A DNA stretch of 64,000 nt from Clostridiales bacterium (GTDB lineage Bacteria > Bacillota > Clostridia > UBA1381): NCBI GenBank assembly GCA_029226975.1, contig JAQXZB010000041.1, positions 38,693-102,692 on the forward strand, in the 5' to 3' direction. This document shows positions 43,247 through 53,460 of this stretch, piece by piece. The position numbers and the translations under genes are program-made. The notes under the pieces were generated by a model, which was not told where the DNA came from, ran no database searches, and saw only the letters and a program-made list of their open reading frames with translations. Every line of letters starts with the position of its first letter. The stretch's first letter is position 1.

Positions 43247-45199
43247 GTGGATCATTTTGAGCTTGTATCGGATTTTGAGCCGAGGGGAGATCAGCCAAAG
43301 GCAATAGCAAGTCTTGTTGATGGTGTAAAGAACGGAAAAAAATTCCAGACGCTTTTGGGTGTTACGGGGTCGGGAAAGACCTTTACAATGGCAAACGTTA
43401 TTGCGGCGGTGAATAAGCCGACAATAGTGCTTGCCCATAACAAAACCCTTGCCGCACAGCTTTGCAGTGAGTTTAAGGAGTTTTTTCCGAATAACTGTGT
43501 TGAATTTTTCGTAAGCTATTATGACTATTATCAGCCGGAGGCATATATACCTCAGACGGATACTTTTATAGAAAAAAACTCCATGGTGAATGAGGAAATA
43601 GATAAGCTTCGCCACAGCGCGACCTTTGCGCTGTTTGAACGCAAGGACGTGCTGATAGTGTCCAGTGTGTCGTGCATATACGGCTTGGGTGACCCGGAGG
43701 ATTATAAAAAGCTTATGCTGTCCTTGCGCGTGGGAATGGAAAAGGACAGAAACGAAATCTTAAAAAAGCTTGTTTCAATGCAGTATGAGCGCAACGATAT
43801 AAATTTTGTGAGAAACAAGTTCCGCGTCAGGGGTGACGTGCTGGAAATATTCCCCTCAAATAACGGCGAAAATGCCATAAGAGTGGAATTTTTCGGTGAT
43901 GAAATAGACCGCATATGCGAGGTCAATGCATTGACGGGAGAGGTTATCGGAATGAGACAGCACGTTGTTATCATGCCGGCGTCGCATTATGTAACCACAG
44001 GCGAAAAGATGCTTACCGCTCTTGCCGCCATAGAAGCGGAAATGGAGGAGCAGGTTGCCTATTTCAAGGAACGGGATATGCTCATCGAGGCGCAGAGAAT
44101 ACAGCAGCGAACTATGTATGACTTGGATATGCTCCGGGAAATTGGATTTTGTCAGGGAATAGAGAACTATTCGAGAATTATAAGCGGCAGGGAGCCGGGC
44201 AGCGCACCTTATACGCTTTTGGACTATCTGCCAAAGGACTATCTTATGATAATCGACGAGTCACACGCAACCGTTCCCCAGGTGCGCGGTATGTACAACG
44301 GAGATAGAGCAAGAAAGGAAACGCTTATAAAATACGGATTTCGTCTGCCCAGTGCGGCGGATAACAGACCGCTTAAATTCGATGAGTTTGAGGAACGGTT
44401 AAATCAGGTGATATTTACAAGCGCAACTCCCGCGGATTACGAACGGGAACATTCCGAAAATGTGGCGGAGCAGGTAATAAGACCGACCGGGCTTTTGGAC
44501 CCGACAATAGAAATAAAGCCAACCCAGCATCAGATTGACGATTTGATAGGCGAGATAGACAAGCGTACTCAAAAGGGTATGCGCACGCTTGTAACTACGC
44601 TTACAAAGCGCATGGCGGAGGATTTGACGGAATATCTTGTGGGCGCGGGCATGAAGGTAACATATATGCATTCGGATATAACTACCATAGAGCGAACGGA
44701 GATAATAAAGGATTTGCGGCTGGGAGTCTATGACGTGCTTGTGGGAATAAATCTGTTAAGAGAGGGCTTGGATATACCCGAGGTTGCACTGGTGGCAATA
44801 CTTGACGCGGACAAGGAGGGCTTTTTAAGAAGCGAAATGTCCCTTATCCAGACCATAGGCAGAGCTGCGAGAAATGCCGAGGGTGCGGTTATAATGTATG
44901 CCGATACCATAACCGGCTCAATGCAAAGAGCCATTGACGAAACTCAAAGAAGGCGTACGCTTCAGGAGGAGTACAACAGGGAACACGGCATTGTACCGCA
45001 GACCATCAAGAAGGACATACGCGATATAATTGAGTCCATGCAGCCCGTTGAGGAGGAAAATGCGCCCGAAATAGATTATGATAAGGTAATAGCCGAGCTT
45101 AACGCACAGATGATGGAGGCTGCGGAGCGTCTGGAATTTGAAGAGGCAGCGCAGATAAGAGATAAAATCAGAAGACTTGAAAAGGAAATGGAAAAGTGA
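43247..45199 (+). CDS. uvrB: Excinuclease ABC subunit B
   Basis: Helicase-like damage-verification subunit of nucleotide excision repair. 650 aa. Motifs: Walker [13 protein letters not shown] (near residue 40), [10 protein letters not shown] and Y-rich beta-hairpin region, DESHAT (Walker B), TSATP and the C-terminal UVR motif [16 protein letters not shown]. The start is GTG at 43247, a few bases after AAAGGAGGTG; the only longer in-frame starts lie within the promoter. It overlaps the next gene by 4 bases. Confidence 0.98.
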   Translation: MDHFELVSDFEPRGDQPKAIASLVDGVKNGKKFQTLLGVTGSGKTFTMANVIAAVNKPTIVLAHNKTLAAQLCSEFKEFFPNNCVEFFVSYYDYYQPEAYIPQTDTFIEKNSMVNEEIDKLRHSATFALFERKDVLIVSSVSCIYGLGDPEDYKKLMLSLRVGMEKDRNEILKKLVSMQYERNDINFVRNKFRVRGDVLEIFPSNNGENAIRVEFFGDEIDRICEVNALTGEVIGMRQHVVIMPASHYVTTGEKMLTALAAIEAEMEEQVAYFKERDMLIEAQRIQQRTMYDLDMLREIGFCQGIENYSRIISGREPGSAPYTLLDYLPKDYLMIIDESHATVPQVRGMYNGDRARKETLIKYGFRLPSAADNRPLKFDEFEERLNQVIFTSATPADYEREHSENVAEQVIRPTGLLDPTIEIKPTQHQIDDLIGEIDKRTQKGMRTLVTTLTKRMAEDLTEYLVGAGMKVTYMHSDITTIERTEIIKDLRLGVYDVLVGINLLREGLDIPEVALVAILDADKEGFLRSEMSLIQTIGRAARNAEGAVIMYADTITGSMQRAIDETQRRRTLQEEYNREHGIVPQTIKKDIRDIIESMQPVEEENAPEIDYDKVIAELNAQMMEAAERLEFEEAAQIRDKIRRLEKEMEK

Positions 45200-45576
45200 C
45201 GGACGAACGTTTAAACCAAGTAATAAAAATGATAACAGACAGCATACTTACGCCTATCATTTATATGATGGAGGGCGATGCATATGTTGAATTTATATGC
45301 TTCTGCGACAGTCAGGTGACTTTTGAGGAATTGTATGTCTTAGGAGAGAAGGTGTCCGAATATATCGATATGCCGGCTGAAATATTGGATATACGGGAAT
45401 ATGATTTGTACAGCAGAATAGATGTTATATCCAATGCCGAGATGATATATGCTCAGGACCCGATAGTTTCACAGATTTTTGCGGAAGCGATTTTTGAGGA
45501 CTACAGGAAAGATTTGCAGGAGAAAATAAATATGCTGAACCGAAAGCATGAATCGGGGACATATTATATTCAATAG
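45196..45576 (+). CDS. Small protein resembling degenerate minimal nucleotidyltransferases
   Basis: 126 aa, tentative. Its middle has the order of an MNT/MntA-like fold (beta strand YVEFICFC, helix [14 protein letters not shown], strand [11 protein letters not shown], then [12 protein letters not shown] and a helical tail ending in EKINML), as in nucleotidyltransferase antitoxins and their relatives. The catalytic GSxxxG-D-D motif is not present, so it is probably not an active transferase. Starts with GTG overlapping the uvrB stop by 4 bases, so is translationally coupled; this suggests a role in DNA repair or only a co-expressed partner. No toxin-like HEPN gene is beside it. Confidence 0.6.
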   Translation: MTDERLNQVIKMITDSILTPIIYMMEGDAYVEFICFCDSQVTFEELYVLGEKVSEYIDMPAEILDIREYDLYSRIDVISNAEMIYAQDPIVSQIFAEAIFEDYRKDLQEKINMLNRKHESGTYYIQ

Positions 45577-45584
45577 GAGGAGCT

Positions 45585-46268
45585 ATGACGGAGGTACAAA
45601 AGGCATTGTTTGCCATGCAGGACAGTGAATACAGGGACTTTCATTCAAAGCTGATGCCAACGGTGGAGCCGCAAAAAATTATAGGCGTAAGAGTGCCAAA
45701 GCTTAGAAAATACGCCGCAGAGCTGTCCAAAACAGAGAAAGCATCAGCCTTTATGGAAAAATTGCCCCATGAATATTATGAGGAAAATAATGTCCATGCC
45801 TTTCTCATTGAAAGGATAAAGGACTTTGACGCGGTGCTTCGGGAAACCGAACGGTTTTTGCCGTATATTGACAACTGGGCAACCTGCGATATGTTTGTGC
45901 CAAAGGTGTTTTACAAGAATACGGACAGGCTTTTGGTGCATATAAAAGCATGGCTCAAAAGCCCATATGCCTATACCGTCAGATTTGGATTGGGAATGCT
46001 TATGAAGCTGTATCTTGACGGGGAATTTACGCCGGAGATTACAGAGCTTGCCGCCGGGGTAAAAAGTGAGGAATACTATGTAAATATGATGATTGCGTGG
46101 TTTTTTGCCACAGCATTAGCTAAGCAGTATGATACGGCAATAAAGTATATAGAAAACCGGCGTCTTGACGCATGGGTGCACAACAAGGCGATACAAAAGG
46201 CGGCAGAGAGCAGACGCGTCTGTTCTGAGAAAACCGAATATTTAAAAACATTAAAAATAAAGAGGTAA
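45585..46268 (+). CDS. AlkD-like DNA alkylation repair protein
   Basis: 227-aa HEAT-repeat DNA glycosylase-type protein that removes alkylated purines in relatives. The N-terminal pattern [13 protein letters not shown] and [34 protein letters not shown] are family hallmarks. The catalytic-type Asp and Trp residues expected in the AlkD cleft are consistent with [15 protein letters not shown] stands before the ATG. It lies 8 bases after the previous gene and 5 before uvrA, forming a repair operon. Confidence 0.92.
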   Translation: MTEVQKALFAMQDSEYRDFHSKLMPTVEPQKIIGVRVPKLRKYAAELSKTEKASAFMEKLPHEYYEENNVHAFLIERIKDFDAVLRETERFLPYIDNWATCDMFVPKVFYKNTDRLLVHIKAWLKSPYAYTVRFGLGMLMKLYLDGEFTPEITELAAGVKSEEYYVNMMIAWFFATALAKQYDTAIKYIENRRLDAWVHNKAIQKAAESRRVCSEKTEYLKTLKIKR

Positions 46269-46273
46269 CGGTA

Positions 46274-49096
46274 ATGTCGAAGGATATAATAATAAGAGGA
46301 GCAAAAGAGCATAATTTAAAAAATATCAGCCTTACAATTCCCAGAGAGAAGCTTGTGGTGCTGACGGGGCTGAGCGGATCGGGGAAATCCTCGCTTGCCT
46401 TTGATACGATTTATGCGGAGGGACAAAGGCGGTATGTGGAGTCGCTTTCCTCCTATTCAAGGCAGTTTCTGGGGCAAATGGACAAGCCGGATGTTGAATA
46501 TATCGAGGGCTTGTCCCCGGCGATAAGCATTGACCAGAAAACAACGTCAAAAAACCCCCGTTCAACAGTTGGAACGGTAACGGAAATTTATGATTATTTA
46601 AGACTTTTATATGCAAGAATAGGAGTGCCCCACTGCCCAAAATGCGGCAGAGAGGTCAGCAGACAGTCTATAGACCAGATAGTTGACCGGGTAATGTCCC
46701 TTGAGGAGGGAACAAGAATACAAATTCTTGCGCCCGTTATAAGAGGCAAAAAGGGCGAGCATAAAAAAGTGTTTGAAAATGCCAAAAAGAGCGGTTATGT
46801 TCGTGTTAAGGCGGACGGGGAGATGTATGACCTGGGCGAGGAAATAAATCTTGCAAAAACCAAGAAGCACAATATAGAAATTGTTGTGGACAGGCTGATT
46901 ATAAGAGAAAATATCCTTCAGCGTCTTACCGATTCCCTTGAAACAGCCATAGAGCTTACCGGAGATGTGGTAATGGTTGAAATAATCGGCAAGGAAACTC
47001 TTAAATTCAGTCAAAGCTATGCCTGTGACGAATGCGGCATAAGCCTGCAGGAGCTTTCGCCGCGTCTGTTTTCCTTTAATAATCCCTACGGTGCCTGTGA
47101 TGTCTGCAAGGGCATAGGAGCGTTGTCAAAAATAGATCCGAATTTGATTGTTGCGGATGAAAATCTGTCTTTGCTTGAGGGTGCGATACATTGTCCCGGC
47201 TGGAGAGGTCCGGAATATGAGGACAGTATAGCGCATATGTATTATACCGCCATAGCAAAGCATTACGGCTTTGACATAAATATGCCCTATAAGGATATTC
47301 CCGATGAAATAAAGCAGGTTATTCTCTACGGAACGGGCGGAGAAAAGATAGAGATTGAGTTTAAGGGCAGTTACAAAAAGGGAACAAAGCAAATGACGGA
47401 CTTTGAGGGAGTAGCTGCAAATCTTGAACGGCGTTATCACGAAACCAGTTCGGCATTTTCAAAATATGAGCTTGAAAGATATATAAACGAGGTGGAATGT
47501 CCCAAATGTCACGGCAAGCGTTTAAGTCCGGAGGTGCTTGCGGTAACGGTTGGCGGTCTTAATATAAACGAATTGACAAATCTTTCCGTTGAAAAGGAAA
47601 TGGAGTTTATAAATTCCCTGAAGCTTACCGAACGGGAGGAGATGATTGCAGACCGGATTATTAAGGAAATTCGTGCGCGTTTGCAGTTTTTGCTTGATGT
47701 GGGGCTTAATTATCTTACGCTGTCCCGTTCGGCGGGAACGCTTTCGGGCGGAGAAGCCCAGAGAATACGTCTGGCAACCCAGATAGGCTCGGGACTTATG
47801 GGGGTATTGTATATTCTTGACGAGCCGAGTATCGGACTTCACCAGAGAGATAATGACAAGCTTATCGCAACGCTGAAGCATCTGCGTGATTTGGGAAATA
47901 CGGTTATTGTGGTAGAGCATGATACGGATACAATGTACGCTGCGGATTATATTGTGGATATAGGTCCGGGTGCGGGAATTAACGGCGGAAAAGTAGTGGG
48001 AGAGGGCACTGTCGAGGATTTGATGAAGGCTCCCGATTCGATTACGGGAAAATATTTAAGCGGTGCGCTGAAAATTGAGGTTCCCAAACAGAGAAGAAAG
48101 CCGTCAGGCCATCTGACCGTTAAAGGCGCAAAGGAAAATAATTTAAAAAATATAACCGTAAAAATTCCTCTCGGCGTGCTTACCTGCGTGACGGGAGTGA
48201 GCGGGTCGGGTAAATCCTCGCTTATAAACGAAATTCTGTACAAAAAGTTGGCGGGAGTTTTAAATCGTGCCAAAACAAATCCGGGAAAACACAAAGAAAT
48301 TGCCGGTATTGAACAGCTTGACAAGATTATAAATATCGATCAAAGCCCCATAGGCAGAACGCCGCGTTCAAATCCCGCAACATATACAGGGCTGTTTAAT
48401 GATATAAGAGAGCTGTTTGCAATGACGAATGATGCGAAAATCAGGGGCTATAAAGCCGGCCGCTTCAGCTTTAACGTAAAGGGCGGACGCTGTGAGGCGT
48501 GTCAGGGCGACGGAATAAAGCGTATTGAAATGCATTTTCTCTCGGACGTATACGTTCCCTGTGAGGTGTGCAAAGGACAAAAATACAACCGTGAAACCTT
48601 GGAGGTAAAATACAAGAACAAAAATATATACGATGTGCTTGAAATGACGGTGGACGAAGCTCTGGAATTTTTTGCAAGCCACCCGAAAATCAAAAGAAAA
48701 ATCCAAACGCTTCAGGACGTGGGTCTGGGGTATATTAAGTTAGGACAAAGCTCTACAACGCTGTCCGGCGGCGAAGCACAGCGCGTAAAGCTGGCAACGG
48801 AGCTTTCAAAGCGTTCCACCGGACGTACCATATATGTGCTTGATGAGCCGACAACGGGACTGCACACAGCGGATGTGCATAAGCTTGTGGAGGTGTTAAA
48901 CAGGCTTGTGGAGGGCGGAAACTCCGTTGTGGTAATAGAACACAACCTTGATGTTATAAAAACGGCTGATTATATAATAGACTTAGGACCCGAAGGCGGT
49001 GACGGCGGCGGAACAGTGGTTGCCGAAGGAACGCCGGAGCAGATATGCGCCGAGGAAAAATCATATACCGGAAAATATTTAAAAAAGCTTCTGTAG
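46274..49096 (+). CDS. uvrA: Excinuclease ABC subunit A
   Basis: DNA-damage-recognition ATPase of nucleotide excision repair, with two ABC modules. 940 aa, normal. First Walker [11 protein letters not shown] (residues 32-41), zinc-finger CPKCGREVS, UvrB-binding region (about 120-200), first [12 protein letters not shown], then a second Walker [11 protein letters not shown] (near 645), CEACQGDG and second [12 protein letters not shown]. It lies behind uvrB and AlkD in one probable transcription unit. Confidence 0.98.
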   Translation: MSKDIIIRGAKEHNLKNISLTIPREKLVVLTGLSGSGKSSLAFDTIYAEGQRRYVESLSSYSRQFLGQMDKPDVEYIEGLSPAISIDQKTTSKNPRSTVGTVTEIYDYLRLLYARIGVPHCPKCGREVSRQSIDQIVDRVMSLEEGTRIQILAPVIRGKKGEHKKVFENAKKSGYVRVKADGEMYDLGEEINLAKTKKHNIEIVVDRLIIRENILQRLTDSLETAIELTGDVVMVEIIGKETLKFSQSYACDECGISLQELSPRLFSFNNPYGACDVCKGIGALSKIDPNLIVADENLSLLEGAIHCPGWRGPEYEDSIAHMYYTAIAKHYGFDINMPYKDIPDEIKQVILYGTGGEKIEIEFKGSYKKGTKQMTDFEGVAANLERRYHETSSAFSKYELERYINEVECPKCHGKRLSPEVLAVTVGGLNINELTNLSVEKEMEFINSLKLTEREEMIADRIIKEIRARLQFLLDVGLNYLTLSRSAGTLSGGEAQRIRLATQIGSGLMGVLYILDEPSIGLHQRDNDKLIATLKHLRDLGNTVIVVEHDTDTMYAADYIVDIGPGAGINGGKVVGEGTVEDLMKAPDSITGKYLSGALKIEVPKQRRKPSGHLTVKGAKENNLKNITVKIPLGVLTCVTGVSGSGKSSLINEILYKKLAGVLNRAKTNPGKHKEIAGIEQLDKIINIDQSPIGRTPRSNPATYTGLFNDIRELFAMTNDAKIRGYKAGRFSFNVKGGRCEACQGDGIKRIEMHFLSDVYVPCEVCKGQKYNRETLEVKYKNKNIYDVLEMTVDEALEFFASHPKIKRKIQTLQDVGLGYIKLGQSSTTLSGGEAQRVKLATELSKRSTGRTIYVLDEPTTGLHTADVHKLVEVLNRLVEGGNSVVVIEHNLDVIKTADYIIDLGPEGGDGGGTVVAEGTPEQICAEEKSYTGKYLKKLL

Positions 49097-49135
49097 CTCT
49101 TTGTAATATAATAGCTTAAAATCCATATTTTGATT

Positions 49136-49165
49136 TGAATATTATTTCGCGGATGGTACACAATA
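49136..49165 (+). promoter_or_regulatory. Candidate sigma-G promoter of the SASP gene
   Basis: TGAATA at 49136, 17 bases, CACAATA at 49159, close to the forespore sigma-G pattern (-35 GHATR, -10 CATnnTA) with one mismatch. It lies about 90 bases before the SASP start, in a region with no sigma-A promoter of comparable quality. Weak support. Confidence 0.35.
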
Positions 49166-49252
49166 TGAATGTAGTCGATATCATTCGACACAAATTTATA
49201 TAGATGGTTCGTAAGAACCGAAAGAAAGTAGGATTTTAAGGAGGGAAAAGAA

Positions 49253-49444
49253 ATGAGTAAGAGCAAGATTTCAGTACCTGAGGCAAAGGCTGCTATGGAG
49301 CAGTTCAAGATGGAAGCTGCCAATGAGGTGGGAGTAAACTTAAAGCAGGGTTACAACGGTGACCTTACTGCAAAGCAGGCAGGCTCAGTAGGCGGTCAGA
49401 TGGTTAAGAAGATGATCGAGGATTACGAAAACAAGATTAAATAA
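49253..49444 (+). CDS. Alpha/beta-type small acid-soluble spore protein
   Basis: 63-aa DNA-protective protein of the spore core. The conserved core motif FKMEAANEVGV (GPR protease site), LTAKQAGSVGGQMVKKM and YNGDLT are typical. AAGGAGGG precedes the ATG. It is a direct sign that the organism forms spores. A 155-bp non-coding leader lies upstream of it, and a long hairpin terminator follows. Not cotranscribed with uvrA by appearance. Confidence 0.97.
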   Translation: MSKSKISVPEAKAAMEQFKMEAANEVGVNLKQGYNGDLTAKQAGSVGGQMVKKMIEDYENKIK

Positions 49445-49495
49445 GCTTTCGTAAACCGATGACATCATCACACCGCTTTTGGAGCGAGTGACCCG

Positions 49496-49549
49496 AAAAG
49501 GTATATTAAAACAGGCGCATTGCTTATTTTAATATACCTTTTCTTTTTT
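49496..49549 (+). terminator. Long hairpin terminator after the SASP gene
   Basis: AAAAGGTATATTAAAA and TTTTAATATACCTTTT form a 16-bp perfect stem, loop about 15 bases, followed by CTTTTTT. Confidence 0.9.
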
Positions 49550-49552
49550 CTA

Positions 49553-49581
49553 TTGAAAAACGGCGGCTTATGTGATAAAAT
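49553..49581 (+). promoter_or_regulatory. Promoter of the ClC gene
   Basis: TTGAAA at 49553, 17-bp spacer, TAAAAT at 49576. Transcription should start near 49588, so the true start codon of the next gene must lie after it. Confidence 0.65.
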
Positions 49582-49604
49582 ATATCAAAAGGCGGGTGGA
49601 AGAT

Positions 49605-50891
49605 TTGGATAAATGGGATGTTATAAAAAGAATTGTAAGGCATAAGCTTATGTCTGCGATGAGCTTTCTTGCGGTGTTTATGCGCTGGCTTATTGTTGCG
49701 GCGGTTACGGGAATAATAGGAGGGCTTGTCGGCAGTGCGTTTAATATCAGCGTAACAGAGGCAACCGCGTGGAGAACGGCGCACAGCTATATAGTTTTTC
49801 TGCTGCCTGTGGGCGGAATTGTGATTGTTACGATGTATAAGCTTGCGCATATGGTGAAAAATAAGGGAACAAACGATATTATAGAATCGGTCAGAACGGA
49901 CGGGAATATACCCTTAAGAACCGCACCGCTTATATTTGTTTCAACGGTTATTACGCATTTTTTCGGCGGCAGTGCCGGAAGAGAGGGCGCGGCGCTTCAG
50001 CTTGGCGGAAGCATAGGCTCATGGGTAGGCAGACTGTTCAGACTTGATGAAAAAGACAAACATATAGTGGTAATGTGCGGAATGAGTGCAGTGTTTTCGG
50101 CACTTTTCGGAACGCCGCTTACGGCAATACTGTTTTCTTTAGAGGTCGTGTCGGTGGGGGTAATGTATTATTCCGCGCTTATACCCTGCTCTGCGGCATC
50201 GCTTGTGGCTTACGGAATAACGCTGTATTTTAATCTTGAGCCGACGCATTTTGAGCTTGCATACATTCCGGCACTGGGACCTGTGAGCATAGCCCAAACT
50301 GCTTTTATTGCAATGCTGTGCGCTCTGCTGAGTATTATATTCTGTATGCTTCTTCACACCTTGGAGAAGGGGTTTAAAACATACATAAAAAACGATTACC
50401 TGCGAATAGTCATTGGCGGAGTTATGGTGGTTGCAATGACAATGCTTGTAGGATGCGGAGATTATAACGGAACCGGCACTGCGCTTATAACAAGCGCAAC
50501 TCAAGGAAGCGCAAAGCCGGAGGCGTTTTTGCTGAAAATGCTCTTTACTGCCGTTACAATAGGTGCGGGCTACAAGGGCGGTGAAATTGTGCCGACATTT
50601 TTCGTGGGTGCAACCTTCGGATGCACTGTGGCAGGGCTTATCGGAATGGATCCCGGCTTTGGCGCCGCACTGGGCATGGTAGGGCTGTTTTGCGGAATGT
50701 TAAACTGCCCCGTAGCGTCTATAATACTGAGCATAGAGCTGTTCGGACAGCAGGGACTTATACTTTTTGCCATAACCGCAGGTGTAAGCTATATGCTTTC
50801 GGGCTATTACGGACTGTATCACAGCCAAAAGATTGTATACTCAAAGGTAAAAGCGGAATACATAAACAAAACGGCAAAAGAGGTCCTTTAA
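49605..50891 (+). CDS. ClC-type chloride channel/antiporter
   Basis: About 428-aa membrane transporter with many TM helices. The selectivity motifs GSAGREGAALQ (gating Glu retained, the Pro of GREGP is Ala) and GGEIVPTFFVGATFG are present. Gating Glu suggests a Cl-/H+ exchanger or fluoride/chloride exporter rather than a channel, but the ion is not certain. Start choice: GTG 49572 lies in the promoter; GTG 49596 or TTG 49605 are downstream of the predicted transcription start, with GGGTGGA just before 49605. No clear terminator with a T-run follows; a GGAGCGCA/TGCGCTCC hairpin sits at 50900-50918. Confidence 0.88.
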   Translation: MDKWDVIKRIVRHKLMSAMSFLAVFMRWLIVAAVTGIIGGLVGSAFNISVTEATAWRTAHSYIVFLLPVGGIVIVTMYKLAHMVKNKGTNDIIESVRTDGNIPLRTAPLIFVSTVITHFFGGSAGREGAALQLGGSIGSWVGRLFRLDEKDKHIVVMCGMSAVFSALFGTPLTAILFSLEVVSVGVMYYSALIPCSAASLVAYGITLYFNLEPTHFELAYIPALGPVSIAQTAFIAMLCALLSIIFCMLLHTLEKGFKTYIKNDYLRIVIGGVMVVAMTMLVGCGDYNGTGTALITSATQGSAKPEAFLLKMLFTAVTIGAGYKGGEIVPTFFVGATFGCTVAGLIGMDPGFGAALGMVGLFCGMLNCPVASIILSIELFGQQGLILFAITAGVSYMLSGYYGLYHSQKIVYSKVKAEYINKTAKEVL

Positions 50892-50899
50892 ACGAAAAC

Positions 50900-50918
50900 G
50901 GAGCGCATAATGCGCTCC
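50900..50918. terminator. Short hairpin between convergent genes
   Basis: Perfect 8-bp stem GGAGCGCA/TGCGCTCC with a 3-nt loop, but neither strand has a clear T-run. Possible factor-dependent end for the ClC gene and for the convergent AraC-type gene. Confidence 0.4.
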
Positions 50919-50952
50919 TCAGACCGTCACAAAAATTATAAAATAAATATTT

Positions 50953-53238
50953 TTATAACTTTGAATCATGTCTGTACTGGGACGGAGTGCATCCTGTTAT
51001 CTTTTTGAATGAACGGATAAAGGTTTGCTTGTTGGTAAATCCGACCTCAAGAAGTATATCTTGTATATTTTTATTTGTACTGATAATCATTTTTTTTGCT
51101 GTTTCAATCCGTATATTTTCGAGATAGGTATGAAAACTCATACCAAAGCTGCTTTTTATAAGTGATGATACGGTGCTTTTCTCGATATTCAATGCGGAGG
51201 CGATTGAATCCAGAGAAATGGCAGAATCGGTATAATTATCGGTTATGTATCGGCTTATTTCCCTGCTTAGAATTTCATCGGAAAGATGCGTGTTGCTTTG
51301 GAATTTATTTATAAGCAGAAGTATTTTTTTATAGAGTACATTAGCCTGGGCGTTAAACAATTGAAGATACGCTTCAAGCTCCGATTGGTTGTTTGAGGCT
51401 AACGGTATGTTTTTCATGTACATTGCCTTGAAGATCACAGTAAGTATGCTTTTATATGCGTTGGTGAGCATATATTTGTTATTTTTGAATTTCTCGGTTA
51501 TATCAGAAACAAATTCTGTAGCTTTGTCTGTATTGTTTGAAAGGAGCATATTGAGGAAATTCAGCTCGTCCTTATCATTGAAAAGCTTTGCTTTTGATAT
51601 ATTGGAGGGTGCAGAGATTATGCCGGGGCAAATAATCGGCATATCCGAAAGACGTGATATTGCCTCGGAATAAGATTTTTTTAAACCGTCCAGACCGCTG
51701 TAAAGATTGCCGTTGGTAATATAAAGCTCTATATAATCCGACTCATACCTGAATACATTGGCTATATTTTCCTTGATTTGATTTACAGTGTCGCTTATAT
51801 CACTTTTGTTCGTATTTATTATGATGTACTGCGCTTCTTTTTCCTGTGAAAGAAAATAGGCATTTTCTACAAACTGTGAAACGGTGTTTTGTACAATCTG
51901 GGAACAGCCGAAAATTATACGTTCATACTCTGCTTGGGTAAATTCATCAAATAATTTCTGGAGAGGGACTATTTGAATAATAATCATCTCAAAATTCTCG
52001 TTTTTAAACGGCAATTCAAAAGTGGGTTTATCACTTTGCGCGTTGTCAATTGAAATTACGGATTCGTTCAGAAAATCCAAGATATATTGCTTTTGAGTAT
52101 ACGGCAAAATATTTTCGAGGTTATTAAATTCGGTTACTAATGTGTTGACTGTATTTGAAATATCTTCCAAAATATTTGTGCCGACATTTGGATTGTGTTT
52201 ATAATTCTCAAGCACTCTTTCAAGATTGCGTATCGGTGTAAAAAAGCGCTTTGTTATGTATTTGCCCATAATCAAAGTAAGAAGTATTGTGATTATCATA
52301 AAAAACAGCATTATCAATATATTTCTGATTTGTGATAATACTATGTTTTTGTAAGGCACTATTGCATAATATGTATATCCTAACAATTTATCCGTAGAGG
52401 AATATGAAAACAATATGGATTTTGCCCCGGAATTGTTGACGGTATTAAAAGAAGTTTTTCCTTTGGTAAGATTTTTGTATATATCATTATCAGACAAGGG
52501 TTTTCGATTGAGATTGTCTAAAATATCAAAACAGTTTCCGTCATATTTGTTCAAAATATATACTTCCGAATTGTCGGAAATGTCAAAAAACGGAATTGTG
52601 GCTTTTATTGTCGAGTTTAAATCAATAGTAATAAGAAGTTGATTTTTATATTTATTGTCTTCGCTGCGGATATATACGGGTATGACAACGGCCTCTGTGT
52701 TATTATATTTTGAACAGGTAGGGGGAAGAATTTGATATGCGGATGAATTGTATATTTGAAAGCTGTTCCAATATTGCGCGCCCCTGTCCTCCAGTTGGAG
52801 AGTATCATTAAAGTATTTATCCCACGAAAAAAGTCCGTCTGAAGAAAGCACTTCCTGAGCGTCTTTGTTAAGTATAGCGATTGAATGAATGGTATTATTG
52901 GCTGTGACAAAGTCCTTTAGATGATTGGAGTTTGTTTCACAGTTAAGGAAAGAAAAACTTTCGCTTGCATTAAAAGCTGCCGAAAGCTCTGAGTCATACT
53001 CAAGATTCTTACAGCTCTTAATAGAATTGGCTATACTCGTTTCACAGCTCAGTGAAAAGTTCTGCAAGGCATTAAGATGCATGGACTTGGAGGATTGCAC
53101 ACCAAAATAGAAATTGTATAATACTACACATAAAATGATAATAATAGATACAAATATCGGCAGCAAAAGAGTGATGAGATAACTTGTACTTTTTTTTGAG
53201 AAGTCACTCTTTTGAAGCTTTAATTCGGGGTGTTTCAT
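50953..53238 (-). CDS. Membrane-bound AraC-family regulator with extracellular sensor domain
   Basis: 761-aa one-protein sensor-regulator. TM helix 1 (about residues 18-42), an extracellular Cache-like sensing region (about 45-295), TM helix 2 (about 300-328), a HAMP-like linker, a middle domain, and a C-terminal AraC helix-turn-helix pair (about 660-760): SAISLDSIASALNIEKSTVSSLIK and NKNIQDILLEVGFTNKQTFIRSFKKITG. AraC regulators of this form control glycan uptake genes in Paenibacillus and clostridia. It is divergent from the ABC sugar importer at 53461, which it probably activates. It is AT-rich. Confidence 0.92.
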   Translation of the reverse strand: MKHPELKLQKSDFSKKSTSYLITLLLPIFVSIIIILCVVLYNFYFGVQSSKSMHLNALQNFSLSCETSIANSIKSCKNLEYDSELSAAFNASESFSFLNCETNSNHLKDFVTANNTIHSIAILNKDAQEVLSSDGLFSWDKYFNDTLQLEDRGAQYWNSFQIYNSSAYQILPPTCSKYNNTEAVVIPVYIRSEDNKYKNQLLITIDLNSTIKATIPFFDISDNSEVYILNKYDGNCFDILDNLNRKPLSDNDIYKNLTKGKTSFNTVNNSGAKSILFSYSSTDKLLGYTYYAIVPYKNIVLSQIRNILIMLFFMIITILLTLIMGKYITKRFFTPIRNLERVLENYKHNPNVGTNILEDISNTVNTLVTEFNNLENILPYTQKQYILDFLNESVISIDNAQSDKPTFELPFKNENFEMIIIQIVPLQKLFDEFTQAEYERIIFGCSQIVQNTVSQFVENAYFLSQEKEAQYIIINTNKSDISDTVNQIKENIANVFRYESDYIELYITNGNLYSGLDGLKKSYSEAISRLSDMPIICPGIISAPSNISKAKLFNDKDELNFLNMLLSNNTDKATEFVSDITEKFKNNKYMLTNAYKSILTVIFKAMYMKNIPLASNNQSELEAYLQLFNAQANVLYKKILLLINKFQSNTHLSDEILSREISRYITDNYTDSAISLDSIASALNIEKSTVSSLIKSSFGMSFHTYLENIRIETAKKMIISTNKNIQDILLEVGFTNKQTFIRSFKKITGCTPSQYRHDSKL

Positions 53239-53271
53239 TAAAAATCTCTCCTTTTGCCTTGCTGTTACTAT

Positions 53272-53300
53272 AGTATATCAAAAGAATCTTAGTTTGTCAA
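53272..53300 (-). promoter_or_regulatory. Promoter of the membrane AraC regulator gene
   Basis: On the minus strand TTGACA (53300-53295), 17-bp spacer, TATACT (53277-53272), about 34 bases before the start codon. Confidence 0.8.
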
Positions 53301-53345
53301 GCAAAATGCTAACATTTATTTATTTGTTACCCTTATATTCGAAAA

Positions 53346-53400
53346 AGTGTTACCTATCAAAAAAGTGTTACTTGATTTCAAAAAAAGGATACCGTATAAT
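53346..53400 (+). promoter_or_regulatory. Activator-type operator and promoter of the sugar ABC operon
   Basis: AGTGTTAC occurs at 53346-53353 and 53364-53371 (18-bp spacing), and a further partial TTTGTTAC copy at 53333-53340. Directly adjoining is the promoter TTGATT at 53372, 17-bp spacer, TATAAT at 53395. Direct repeats next to the -35 box are the layout bound by AraC-type activators. About 60 bases of leader follow before the first gene. Confidence 0.7.
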
Positions 53401-53460
53401 GAATTCAAAGACATTTCAAAAGTCAAAATAAAGATATTATAAAAGAAAGGCGGAATAGCT

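Noticed and set aside
45196..45576. Nucleotidyltransferase-like gene as a MntA antitoxin of a toxin-antitoxin pair.
   Set aside because: There is no HEPN-type partner next to it and the catalytic motif is absent; it is flanked by repair genes.
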